Origin: Deinococcus hopiensis KR-140 | GTDB taxonomy: Bacteria > Deinococcota > Deinococci > Deinococcales > Deinococcaceae | Length of the DNA: 61,767 nucleotides | Assembly (NCBI GenBank): GCA_943327755.2 | Contig: CALPYF020000026.1 | Location: 1 to 61,767, forward strand | Direction: 5' to 3' | Shown: piece after piece, positions 30,201 through 37,782 of the stretch | How positions within the stretch are numbered: the first letter of the stretch is position 1 | Layout of the letters: each line of letters begins with the position of its first letter | Position numbers and translations under genes: made by a program | Notes under the pieces: model-generated | What the model was told of the DNA's origin: nothing | Databases searched by the model: none | The model's input: only the letters and a program-made list of their open reading frames with translations

Positions 30201-32419
30201 GCCTCGTGCTCCCCGAACTGCCCTTCGAGTTCCTCCAGGGCCAGCAGCGCGCGGGACAGGCCCTCCTCGGCCTTCTCGGGCGTGTCGGCGGTGCCCAGCG
30301 CGCCCGTGACGGTCTGCGCGAGCAGCGCCAGCTGCGCCGCGAAGCGCGCGGTGAGTTCCCCGCTTCCCAGGCTGCGGCGCTGTCCCTCGGCGCGGGCGCG
30401 CACGCCGTTCAGGCGGCCGTACAGCGCCGAGACCCCCTCGACGACCTGGGTGCGCTGCACCGGGTCCTCGGCGGGCAGCGAGCCCAGCAGGTCCGACAGG
30501 ACGTCCAGTTCGGTCGCCAGGGTGCCCAGCGCCTCCAGCGCCGCGGCGAGCTCGCGGGTGGTCCCTGCCGCCTCCACCTGCGTGTTCAGCGTGTCCAGCT
30601 GCGCGTGGAACGGGGCCAGGGCGGCCGGGTCGGCCAGGTAGCTGCCGGTCGCGCCGCCCACCCGCGCGTGCGCGGCCTGCACCTCCGCGAGCAGGGCGTC
30701 CACGGCGACCACGTCGATGGAACGGGTCTCGCGCACCGTCAGCAGCCGGGCGCGCAGCGCGGTCAGTTCCGCTAGGGCGGTCACGAACTCCGGCAGGCTG
30801 CGCCACCCCTCCGGGTCGAGGGTCGTCAGGCGGCGGCGGACCGCGCCCTGCACGTCCGCGAGGGTCTGGGCCGCCTGGGCGCGCAGGGCCTGCACCTTCT
30901 CGAACTCGTCGAGCACCGCCTCGGCGGCGGCCGTGACGTCGCGCAGCAGCGTGCGTGCGCCGCCCGTGTGCTCGTCGTCCAGCCAGTGGTGCGTGTCCGG
31001 CAGGCGGCGGGCCTGTTCGGCCAGCGCCGCGTACTGCGCGGCCGTGACCTCCGGCGTCTGGGCCGCCCGGGCCAGGGCGAGGAGGTTCGACACGCCCCGC
31101 ACGAGTTCCGCGTTCCCCAGTCGGCCCAGGAACGACGTGCCGGGCGGGCGCTGCGCGGCGAACACGTCGCTCGTGAAGGGCGTCTGCCACACCTGCACCG
31201 CGTGCACCTGCGTGGGCTCGGCTTCCGCCTGGAACAGCACCATGCGCCCGTCGGGCAGCGCGGCGTCCCCGTGGGCGCTGATGGGCGTCTGCACCTCGCG
31301 GCGGATCAGGTTGTACACGAGAAACGCGCTGCGGCCCGAGTCCTGATCGTAGAAGACGAACAGCACGTCCTCGCCGTTCGGGCTGCGCACGACCCGGTCG
31401 AGCGCCATGCCGGGCGTGAAGCCCTCGAACGCGCGGTGCTCGCCTCCCGGCAGGTAATACCCGCCGGGGAAGACGATGCCGTGCTCCTCGGGCAGCTGCA
31501 CGCAGCCGCGCGTGACCGCGTCCTCACGCGTGACCCGCCCGGTCAGCGTGTCGAAGATCAGGCCGCGCCACGTCTTCTCGCGGTACGGCAGGACGCGCAG
31601 CAGGATCAGGCGGCCCACCCGCGCGAACTCGAAGGTCGCGTCGTCCAGACCCTGGGTGCGCTCCTCCACCGGCTCGCTGTAGATGCCTTCACCGGTCTCG
31701 GTGTTGTTCTCGACCTTCACGGTCAGCGTGCCGCCCGCCGTCTCCACGAACAACGTGTCCAGGATGTTCAGGTGCGGGAACCGCCCACTGACCTCCTGGT
31801 CGCGCCCGGCGCGGGTCCACTCGAAATCGAAGGGCGGCAGCGGACTGAGGTCCCGTTCGCCGCGCGCGTCGAGGTAGCGCGCGCCCTCCCCAGTCAGGTC
31901 CCATCGGAACACCCGCCGGTCGGTCAGGCGCTCCCCGATCTGGAAGGCCGCCAGCAGCCGCCCGCCGCGGATTTCCAGTTGCAGCAGCCGCGCGTGCCGG
32001 TAGTAGGCGTACAGTTCCTCGAAATCCCGCACGAACGCCGGATCGGTCAGGAACGACCCCTCCAGCGCGGCAGGCTGCACGTCGAACGCGCCCCCTTCGT
32101 GCGTCAGGCGGTACAGCGCGAACACGTCCGCCAGTTCCGTGCGGGCCTTCAGGCCGTGCGAGACGTTGAAGCCGAACAGCATCACGTCCCCGACCTGCAC
32201 CAGATCCCGGCCCACGCTGGCCTGCGCGGTGCGGATGTGCGCGCGGCCCAGCAGACTCAGGCGGCTGTCGCCGTACTCCGCGATCCGCGCGGCGTTCAGC
32301 TCCTCGGCGGCCGCGCGGACCTGCGCGCCCAGCGCGTCCAGGCGGCGGCGCAGCACCTCGAAACTGCCGCCCGTCTCGTTGCCGGGCGTGCCCGCCCCGG
32401 CCAGTGGTTCCTGCGTCAT
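27218..32419 (-). CDS. Giant coiled-coil AAA+ ATPase ('DNA repair ATPase', DUF3686-like)
   Basis: A 1,733-aa protein. The N-terminal roughly 450 residues look like a beta-rich domain (many GG, DGRMVLFQAE-type turns). Residues about 450-1,250 are mostly long helices rich in Ala, Leu, Arg and Glu. A MoxR-like AAA+ module follows: Walker A PPGYGKTTLMEYVAHR (near 1,280), Walker B MLYVDDIQHT (near 1,345), a sensor region VVMAGNPYTETGEVF and an arginine-bearing FRIPDMLANRADVYNLGD. The last 130 residues are proline-rich and disordered. Databases call such proteins 'DNA repair ATPase', a label I believe rests on similarity only. It lies downstream of flotillin and YqiJ-like genes on the same strand. 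ATG 32419 has GGAG upstream. Confidence 0.85.
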   Translation of the reverse strand: MTQEPLAGAGTPGNETGGSFEVLRRRLDALGAQVRAAAEELNAARIAEYGDSRLSLLGRAHIRTAQASVGRDLVQVGDVMLFGFNVSHGLKARTELADVFALYRLTHEGGAFDVQPAALEGSFLTDPAFVRDFEELYAYYRHARLLQLEIRGGRLLAAFQIGERLTDRRVFRWDLTGEGARYLDARGERDLSPLPPFDFEWTRAGRDQEVSGRFPHLNILDTLFVETAGGTLTVKVENNTETGEGIYSEPVEERTQGLDDATFEFARVGRLILLRVLPYREKTWRGLIFDTLTGRVTREDAVTRGCVQLPEEHGIVFPGGYYLPGGEHRAFEGFTPGMALDRVVRSPNGEDVLFVFYDQDSGRSAFLVYNLIRREVQTPISAHGDAALPDGRMVLFQAEAEPTQVHAVQVWQTPFTSDVFAAQRPPGTSFLGRLGNAELVRGVSNLLALARAAQTPEVTAAQYAALAEQARRLPDTHHWLDDEHTGGARTLLRDVTAAAEAVLDEFEKVQALRAQAAQTLADVQGAVRRRLTTLDPEGWRSLPEFVTALAELTALRARLLTVRETRSIDVVAVDALLAEVQAAHARVGGATGSYLADPAALAPFHAQLDTLNTQVEAAGTTRELAAALEALGTLATELDVLSDLLGSLPAEDPVQRTQVVEGVSALYGRLNGVRARAEGQRRSLGSGELTARFAAQLALLAQTVTGALGTADTPEKAEEGLSRALLALEELEGQFGEHEAFLPDILARREETVEAFESRRQALLDERQRRAQGVADAADRILSGLPARAARLTDQDALNGFFAGDALVLKLRDLTQKLTELGDSVRAGDIEARLKAARDQALRTLRDRADLEGDGGALIRLGRHRFSVNTQALDLTLLPRGDHLALHLTGTQFMEPLRDPVLDAARAYWDVTLESESPDLSRAEFLAGEVLAAARAGQEGLTLDALRGSTPDARAGTVATFAAARYRQGFQRGVHDHDAALILNALLPLLDAAGPLVAPPEARALAAAFWAQADATWTARLTSARAVQALLGSGAALADARTALEGALRDFLTRVPLPVPDTVIPEAAAFLTEAAPDVGGPFPFTQAAADLNAALDGHLRAAGQPDALRVSLDALSADPAQAWTLTRAWLDALTARDDTRAQARFVPEAVALRLYGDALRAQPRAVTLDATVTGLLSDHPRLQGGTLHLAADDLLARLAAHARTFLPGLQAFQAQRQAVLTRERARLRLAEFQPRPLTSFVRNRLITDVYLPLIGDNLAKQIGAAGDGKRSDLMGLLLLISPPGYGKTTLMEYVAHRLGLVFVRVNGPSLGHAVRSLDPAQAPDAASRQELEKLNLALEMGGNVMLYVDDIQHTHPEFLQKFIALTDGTRRIEGVWNGEPRTYDLRGRRFAVVMAGNPYTETGEVFRIPDMLANRADVYNLGDVLGGMQDAFLLSYVENSLTSNAVLAPLAGRDLTDIPKLVARAQGHEDPGELSHPYSEAELTEILATLRLLLRARDTLARVNAAYIASAAQADRDRTEPPFKLQGSYRNMNKVAEKLSPVMNDAELDGVISDHYRGEAQLLTTGAEENLLKLAELRGTLTAEQAARWAQIRENYARERRMGAADGDTGARMVAQLADIAGGLDRLSLPQASPAPQAAAPTAPAEPLAAQLEPLLAPLLAALRDRPAPAPVTGDPDPLTGVVTPLLTALASVVQGQQATNAAVQDLAEVIRRRQNLTRAQPQPPTDDRPGGR

Positions 32420-32515
32420 CCTCTCCCCCATTCACTCCGGCGCGTTCGCCCTTCTCCCACGCCCGGTCTCCCGTCGGCGTGAGCCTGCCACGGTCCTTTC
32501 CTGCGCTCACTCAGC

Positions 32516-32542
32516 GGGGAGGCAGGAGAGTGGCCTGCCCCC
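32516..32542 (-). terminator. Hairpin between flotillin and ATPase genes
   Basis: GGCAGG (32521-32526) and CCTGCC (32534-32539) with a 7-nt loop, extended by G/C pairs after a bulged A. There is no T-tract on the transcribed strand. It could attenuate read-through or stabilise the upstream transcript in the 133-nt gap. Confidence 0.3.
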
Positions 32543-32552
32543 GTCCCCCCAT

Positions 32553-34511
32553 TCAGTTGGGGCGGTTTTCGCGCTGGACGTTCACGCCGAAGCGGCCGAG
32601 GACACTCTGGAACAGCGGGCTCTTCTGCGTGAAGCCCTCGACGGCCTTGCCGAGGCTCAGGGCCTTGGTGAGCGCCTCGAACATGCCGCCCTCGCCGCCC
32701 ACGAGGTCGATCTTCGCGTTCTTCAGGGCGGCGGCGATGACCTCGGCGTTCTCGCGGCTGATCTCCTTGCCGGCCTCGATGGACGCCAGGGCCTGCTGGA
32801 GGCTGGTTTCCAGTGCCATGCGGTACTCCTCGTGGCTGCGGGCGTCGGCGCTCATGCGGTCCATCGCGCCGAACTTGGCGGTCAGGCCCTCGGCCTCGGC
32901 GTTCATGCGGTCGCGGGTGGCACTCGCCTCGGCGGCACCCAGCGCCTCTGTGGCCGTGGCCTTCGCCTGACCGAGGCGGGTTTCGCCCTCGGCCTGCGCG
33001 CCCAGCCGCTCGGCGAGGACGCGGGCCTCGTTCTGCCCGAGCTTGAGGTTCGCGTCGGCCTTGACCTCGATCACGCGGGCCTCGGCCACGCCGGTCTTCT
33101 CCAGGGCGCTGGCGTTCGCTTCCTGCACCATGACCTGCGCGAGCCCGGGGGCGGCCTGCTCGACCTTGACAGCGTCCGCGAGGATCTTCTTCGCCTCGGC
33201 CTGACGGGAGGCGGCGTCGAATTCCGCCTGCGCGATGGTGGTCAGCTCTGCGGCGCGGTGGCGGGCGGCGGTCTCGGCGGCTTCGGCGGCCTTGACCTCC
33301 TGCACGAGCTGTTCCTGCGCCTGCGCCTCGGCCTGCATGACGCGCACCTGCTTGGCGCGCTCGGCGGCGCTCACCTCGCGCACCTCGTTGATGCGCTCCT
33401 CCTCCACGGCGACCGTCTTGTCGATGGCGATGCGTTCGCGGGTGATGTTCGCGACGTCCATGACGCCCTGCTCGACGTTCTTGTCGCGTTCGATCTCCTG
33501 GAGTTTCACCTCGCGGTCGGTGGTGACAGCCTCCATCTTCGCGGCGCGGGCGACGCGCTCGGCCTCGATGGCGATGGCGCGGAGCCTCGCCTGCTCGGCG
33601 ATCTCGACCTGCCGCTGGCGTTCCTGCTCGCGGATCTCGACCTGCTCGGTCGTCTGGATGCGGGCCTGTTCGGAGATGAGGCGCTGCTCCTCGCGCACAC
33701 GCTGCGTCTCGGCGTTCTCGCGGGCCTGGATGGTCTCGATCTCGCGTTTCTGCCGCGCCTCGGCCTCGGCCTGCTGGCGCTCGAGGGCCAGGGTGGCCTC
33801 GCGGGTCTCGACGTTCTTCTTGGTGACGGCGAGGTGCTCGTTCTGCGAGAGTTCGTTCGTGACGATGTTCTGCGCGGCGGTCAGCTGCGTGATCTTGCGG
33901 ATGCCCTCGGCGTCCATGATGTTGTTCTGGTCGAGCATGCTCTTGGGCGTCTGCTCGAGGTAGTCGATGGCGACGTCCTCGAGCACGTAGCCGTTCAGGT
34001 CACGGCCGATCACGGCGACGACCGCGTCGCGGAACTCCTCGCGCTTCTCGAACAGCTCGATGAAGTCGAACTTCTTGCCGACCGTCTTCAGCGCCTCGCT
34101 GAACTTGGCGTTGAACAGTTCGTCCACGGCGTTCAGGTCGCTCGCGCGGCTCGCGCCGATGGACTTGGCGACCTTCAGGACATCCTCGGTGGTCTCATTG
34201 ACGCGCAGGTAGTACGCGACCGTGATGTCCGCGCGGATGTTGTCCTTGCAGATCAGTCCCTCCTTGCCGCGCCGGTCGACCTGGAGGGTGATCAGGCTGA
34301 TGCGCATGATCTCGGCCTTGTACAGCACGGGCACCACCAGCGCGCCGGTGAAGCGCACCTTGGGCCGCGCGGAGAGGTCGTTCACGATCAGCGCGGTGCC
34401 CTGCTCGACCTTCACGTAGAAGGCGCGCACGAGGGCCACGAGAATCATCAGGGCGATCAGGACGATCACGACGCCGATCAGGAAGGGCAGAACTACGGAC
34501 AGGTCGGGCAT
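32553..34511 (-). CDS. Flotillin-family membrane scaffold protein (YqiK-like)
   Basis: A 652-aa flotillin. One N-terminal membrane segment (about 7-32) is followed by a PHB/SPFH domain (about 33-220: GKEGLICKDNIRADITVAYYLRVNE), then a long coiled coil (about 225-560) with repeated EAR/AEAQ heptads and a C-terminal tail. Flotillins form cage-like oligomers at the membrane; YqiK in E. coli pairs with YqiJ. Here the pair is followed on the same strand by the giant ATPase, so a membrane scaffold that positions the ATPase is a reasonable inference. GGAGG precedes the ATG. Confidence 0.93.
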   Translation of the reverse strand: MPDLSVVLPFLIGVVIVLIALMILVALVRAFYVKVEQGTALIVNDLSARPKVRFTGALVVPVLYKAEIMRISLITLQVDRRGKEGLICKDNIRADITVAYYLRVNETTEDVLKVAKSIGASRASDLNAVDELFNAKFSEALKTVGKKFDFIELFEKREEFRDAVVAVIGRDLNGYVLEDVAIDYLEQTPKSMLDQNNIMDAEGIRKITQLTAAQNIVTNELSQNEHLAVTKKNVETREATLALERQQAEAEARQKREIETIQARENAETQRVREEQRLISEQARIQTTEQVEIREQERQRQVEIAEQARLRAIAIEAERVARAAKMEAVTTDREVKLQEIERDKNVEQGVMDVANITRERIAIDKTVAVEEERINEVREVSAAERAKQVRVMQAEAQAQEQLVQEVKAAEAAETAARHRAAELTTIAQAEFDAASRQAEAKKILADAVKVEQAAPGLAQVMVQEANASALEKTGVAEARVIEVKADANLKLGQNEARVLAERLGAQAEGETRLGQAKATATEALGAAEASATRDRMNAEAEGLTAKFGAMDRMSADARSHEEYRMALETSLQQALASIEAGKEISRENAEVIAAALKNAKIDLVGGEGGMFEALTKALSLGKAVEGFTQKSPLFQSVLGRFGVNVQRENRPN

Positions 34512-34545
34512 ACGGCCTCCAGGCAGGACAGGGGGAATTCGGGGG

Positions 34546-35142
34546 TCAGGTGTCGGTCGGGTCGGCGCGGCGGACGGTGAAGACGTGGGTGGCCGGGTCG
34601 TGCGCCACGAGAATCACCCGTTCGCCGCGCAGCAGGGGCTCGCCGTCGGTGCGGGCGTCGAGCATCAGGCCCGCCCCGCCGTCCTGCACGCTGACGCGGC
34701 CGGCCGAGGCGAGGGTGCCGGACTCGACGATGGCCTCGCGGCCCAGCAGCTCCGAGCGGGCCAGGGCGTCCTGCCCCTGCACGAAGCGCCGCAGCGGGCG
34801 GGCCACCGCTCTGCCCGCCAGCGCGCCCAGCGCCAGGGAGCCCGGCAGCAGCAGGGCCGAGGCCACGCCGCGCCACGCGGGCACCACGAGCGGCAGGAGC
34901 AGCAGCTGGCCCAGGTAGCAGCTCAGCCAGCCGGTCAGGGTCAGGGCCAGCGCGACGGGCAGCAGCGGCACGCCGTTCAGGCCGACGCGCACGAGCAGGC
35001 TGTCGAGCAGCCCCTCGCCGCCACCGGAGATGCCGTCGATGGCGCCCAGCAGGGCCAGCAGCGCCGCCGCCGCGATGAGCGTCAGCGCAGCGGACCACAG
35101 CGCGGTCGGGAACGACAGCGCCACGTGCAGGAACTCGGTCAC
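34546..35142 (-). CDS. YqiJ/NfeD-like inner-membrane protein with OB-fold domain
   Basis: A 198-aa protein with three to four membrane segments in residues 1-115 and a C-terminal soluble beta domain (about 130-195: GREAIVESGTLASAGRVSVQDGG, GERVILVAH) like the OB fold of NfeD/YqiJ proteins, which accompany flotillins. The GTG at 35142 has no Shine-Dalgarno sequence. Its GTG overlaps the TGA of an 8-codon ORF that begins at a leaderless promoter (35163-35165), so it may depend on translational coupling. The flotillin gene starts 34 nt downstream. Confidence 0.85.
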   Translation of the reverse strand: MTEFLHVALSFPTALWSAALTLIAAAALLALLGAIDGISGGGEGLLDSLLVRVGLNGVPLLPVALALTLTGWLSCYLGQLLLLPLVVPAWRGVASALLLPGSLALGALAGRAVARPLRRFVQGQDALARSELLGREAIVESGTLASAGRVSVQDGGAGLMLDARTDGEPLLRGERVILVAHDPATHVFTVRRADPTDT

Positions 35143-35165
35143 GCCGGGTGGCCAGGGGGAGCCAT
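35139..35165 (-). CDS. Leaderless 8-codon upstream ORF (MAPPGHPA)
   Basis: ATG at 35165 lies 7 nt after TAGGGT (35173-35178, minus strand); the ORF runs eight codons and its TGA overlaps the GTG start of the YqiJ-like gene. Proline-rich, with three prolines in eight residues. Seen directly; that it is translated is an inference. Confidence 0.4.
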   Translation of the reverse strand: MAPPGHPA

Positions 35166-35172
35166 GCCGGGC

Positions 35173-35178
35173 ACCCTA
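35173..35178 (-). promoter_or_regulatory. Leaderless -10 box of the YqiJ-flotillin-ATPase operon
   Basis: TAGGGT on the minus strand with 7 nt to an ATG. The identical arrangement (TAGGGT, 7 nt, ATG) precedes the genes at 39520 and 50341. The -35 region is weak. Confidence 0.5.
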
Positions 35179-35321
35179 GCGCCCGGCACGGCGCGGCGTT
35201 GCCACATCTGAGCACCCGCCAGGGGCGGGTCCGTGGCCAGGGAGGGCCAGAACTTCAGGAACCGCCACCGTGAGATGCTCATGCAGCTCAGTACGGTCTC
35301 ATGGGGCGCGGGGTTCCCGGC

Positions 35322-37541
35322 TCAGGCCGGCGCCCGGCCAGGTGGGGGGCGGCGACTGGCCTTCTGGCGGTACATGCGCTCGTCGGCCAGCTGCCACAGC
35401 GCCTCGGGGTCCGGGGCGTCCTGCGGCGCGAACGCCACGCCGGCGCTGGCCCCAGCGTCCGGAAACCCGTCGTCCGGAAGTCCGGCCAGCGCCCGGTCCA
35501 CCCCGGTCAGCACCTCCGCCCGCGTTCCGCGCAGCAGGAGACAGAACTCGTCCCCGCCCACCCGGTAGGCGTCGCTGTCGGGCACCGCCCTGAGGGCCCG
35601 GCCCACCGCGCGCAGCAGCGCGTCGCCGCGCGCGTGCCCGTCACGGTCATTCACGGTCTTCAGACCGTCGACGTCCAGCGTCACCAGCGTGACGGGACCG
35701 CTGGCCAGCGCCTCACGGATCTCGGTCTCGAAGGCGCGGCGGTTGCCCAGGCCCGTCAGCGGATCGGTGCTCGCCGCCGCCCGCAGCTGCTGCATCGCGG
35801 TATGCCGCTCCAGACTGACCTGCAGCACCCGCGCGGCCAGGGTCAGCAGTTCCCGTTCCGGCGGCGTCCAGATGCCACGGCCGTCCTGATAGGCCGCCAG
35901 GACGAACGTCGCTCCGGCCGCCTGCACCGGGATGAGCAGCGCGGCGCGCAGCCCCGCCGCCACGACAGCGGGCGGCAGCTGTGCCTCGTGAATCTGCACC
36001 GTCTGCCCGGCCAGCAGGCGCTGCGCGAAGGGATCGGCGTCGCTGAAGCCCCGCGTCTGCGCGGCGGCCACACCGGGCGGCACCGCCCCGCAGGTCACGA
36101 GGGGCCGCAGTCGCGCCTCGCCCGGCACGTGTTCCCAGAAGACCAGCCAGCTGCCCTTCAGGGCAGGCAGCAGGACGTTCAGCGCCTGCGCGCCCAGGTG
36201 CCGCAGCTGTCCGGAGGCGGGCAGTACCCGCGTGAGCTCCAGCAGGGTCTCGGCGTACTGCTGGGCCTGCCGGGCCGCCGCGCGCGACTCGGTCAGTTCG
36301 GTCACGTCGAAGGCCACGCCCAGCTGCCCGCCGTCCGGCAGCGTCACCTGATGCGTGTCGTACACCCGGCCGTCCAGCGTGACGCTGCGGCGCGGCCCCC
36401 CACTGTTCGGCGCCCCGGCGCTGTCCGGCAGTCCAGCCTCCTCCTCGCCGCGCAGCAGGCTCAGCACCGGCTGGCCCGACAGGGGCCCGCGCAGCGCGCT
36501 GCCCTCCGCCGCGACGAGCTCCCCGGCGGCGTCGGTGACCCACAGCAGCATGGGAAAGCTGCGCAGCGCGAACTGCAGCTGGCCTTCCAGGCCGTGCAGG
36601 GCGCTGCGCTGCGCCGTGAAGGCCAGCAGGTGCCGCAGCGCCCACACGAGGTCACGCAGCACCTGACGGTCGGCGGAACTCCAGCGGGCGTGACGGCCGA
36701 AGCGCACGAAGAGCAGCCGCGCGTCCTCGCCTGGCGCCGCGACCCAGGCCAGCGCCGCCGGCTGGCCGTCCGCGAGCGTCCAGCCGGCCTCGCCGTCCAC
36801 GGTGCACAGCGGACCGCTGCCCGGCAGGTCCGGCGGCAGCGGCGAGGTGTCCCGGCGGAACCGGATGGGCCAGACCGTCTCGGGTGCGGCAGGGCCGCGC
36901 TGCACGCCGCTCCAGTCCACACCGATCAGCGCGGCGGTCAGGCGGGCCGCGCGGCGCAGGCCCTCGCGCCCGTCGAGCGGCAGGGCCGTGAGATCCGCGA
37001 TGGCCTGAAAGGTGCGGGCCGTGAGGGTGGCGCGGTCCAGGCGGCGGCGCAGCGCCGCGTTGTCCTGCTGCACCTGCGTGACCTGGCAGCGGGCCGCGTG
37101 GTGGTCGAGCCCCTGGACGATCAGGTGCGCGCTGCGTTCCAGCCGCGTCTGGTGGGCGGCGGTCCAGCGGCGCGGGCGCCCGCGGCACGCGGCGAACAGC
37201 AGACCGAAGGTCACCCCGTCCGGGCTGGTGAGCGGCGTGCCCGCCGCCCAGTGCCAGACGTCGTCGCCCAGCAGCGCCTGGCAGGGGGCGACTTCCGGGG
37301 CGCGGCCCGGCCCGTGAAACGTCCGGTCGGGGAGGACCGTGGGCGCAGGGAGCGCCTGGGCGACCCAGCCGCTGGCCACGGGTGCCCAGCAGTGTCCCTC
37401 CGTGACGAGGATCACCGCGAGGTGGGTGGCGGGCAGGGCGGCAGCGGTCAGCTGGAACAGGTGCAGCAGGTCCTGTGGCGGGCGGTCACCGAGCAGTCCG
37501 TACCGTGCGCAGACCTGCACCTGCGGCCCCGGCCCGGTCAC
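35322..37541 (-). CDS. Cytoplasmic multi-GAF/PAS diguanylate cyclase
   Basis: A 739-aa protein without clear membrane segments. Two GAF-like regions lie at the N-terminus, a PAS domain sits in the middle (FPMLLWVTDAAGELVAAEGSALRG), another GAF follows (GAVPPGVAAAQTRGFSDADPFAQRLLAG), and the last 165 residues are a GGDEF domain (STDPLTGLGNRRAFE; TLDVDGLKTVNDRDGHARGD; YRVGGDEFCLLL) with an intact active site. The GTG at 37541 is chosen for its GGAG 5 nt upstream; the longer frame runs through the intergenic inverted repeats and is not credible. It probably makes c-di-GMP in response to an unknown ligand. Confidence 0.87.
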   Translation of the reverse strand: MTGPGPQVQVCARYGLLGDRPPQDLLHLFQLTAAALPATHLAVILVTEGHCWAPVASGWVAQALPAPTVLPDRTFHGPGRAPEVAPCQALLGDDVWHWAAGTPLTSPDGVTFGLLFAACRGRPRRWTAAHQTRLERSAHLIVQGLDHHAARCQVTQVQQDNAALRRRLDRATLTARTFQAIADLTALPLDGREGLRRAARLTAALIGVDWSGVQRGPAAPETVWPIRFRRDTSPLPPDLPGSGPLCTVDGEAGWTLADGQPAALAWVAAPGEDARLLFVRFGRHARWSSADRQVLRDLVWALRHLLAFTAQRSALHGLEGQLQFALRSFPMLLWVTDAAGELVAAEGSALRGPLSGQPVLSLLRGEEEAGLPDSAGAPNSGGPRRSVTLDGRVYDTHQVTLPDGGQLGVAFDVTELTESRAAARQAQQYAETLLELTRVLPASGQLRHLGAQALNVLLPALKGSWLVFWEHVPGEARLRPLVTCGAVPPGVAAAQTRGFSDADPFAQRLLAGQTVQIHEAQLPPAVVAAGLRAALLIPVQAAGATFVLAAYQDGRGIWTPPERELLTLAARVLQVSLERHTAMQQLRAAASTDPLTGLGNRRAFETEIREALASGPVTLVTLDVDGLKTVNDRDGHARGDALLRAVGRALRAVPDSDAYRVGGDEFCLLLRGTRAEVLTGVDRALAGLPDDGFPDAGASAGVAFAPQDAPDPEALWQLADERMYRQKASRRPPPGRAPA

Positions 37542-37583
37542 CGCGACTCCGCCGGGCGGCTGGCCCGGGCCCAGCGCGCGGCA

Positions 37584-37610
37584 GACACCTCGGATGGAGC
37601 GCGAGGTGTC
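37584..37610. promoter_or_regulatory. Perfect 8-bp inverted repeat upstream of the GGDEF gene
   Basis: GACACCTC, 11-nt spacer, GAGGTGTC. On the minus strand the first arm overlaps a consensus TTGACA -35. A repressor site for the diguanylate cyclase gene (start 37541) is likely; the binding protein is unknown. Confidence 0.5.
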
Positions 37611-37738
37611 AACGCAACGGGCGGGAACCGGGTCACCTGACCTGCAGTGTAGTCCAGGCCCCGGCGGCCCGTCGAGACGCCCGAACGGCCCTGGCCACCT
37701 CCAGACCACTGCTATTCTGGCTGGCTGAAAAACCAAAA

Positions 37739-37763
37739 AACTGGTTCTACCTTTCAACCAGTT
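37739..37763. promoter_or_regulatory. Perfect 8-bp inverted repeat upstream of the aminotransferase gene
   Basis: AACTGGTT, 9-nt spacer, AACCAGTT, ending 7 nt before the TACTGT -10 box. It occupies the -35 region, so the bound protein could act as activator or repressor. Lrp/AsnC- and GntR-type proteins bind sites of this general shape. Confidence 0.55.
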
Positions 37764-37770
37764 GACTGGG

Positions 37771-37776
37771 TACTGT
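37771..37776 (+). promoter_or_regulatory. Leaderless -10 box of rocD
   Basis: TACTGT, 6 nt before the ATG at 37783; no ribosome site between. Confidence 0.5.
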
Positions 37777-37782
37777 GATGGC

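Noticed and set aside
37762..37770. TTGACT as -35 of rocD
   Set aside because: It lies only 3 nt before the TACTGT box; it is part of the inverted-repeat region rather than a -35.
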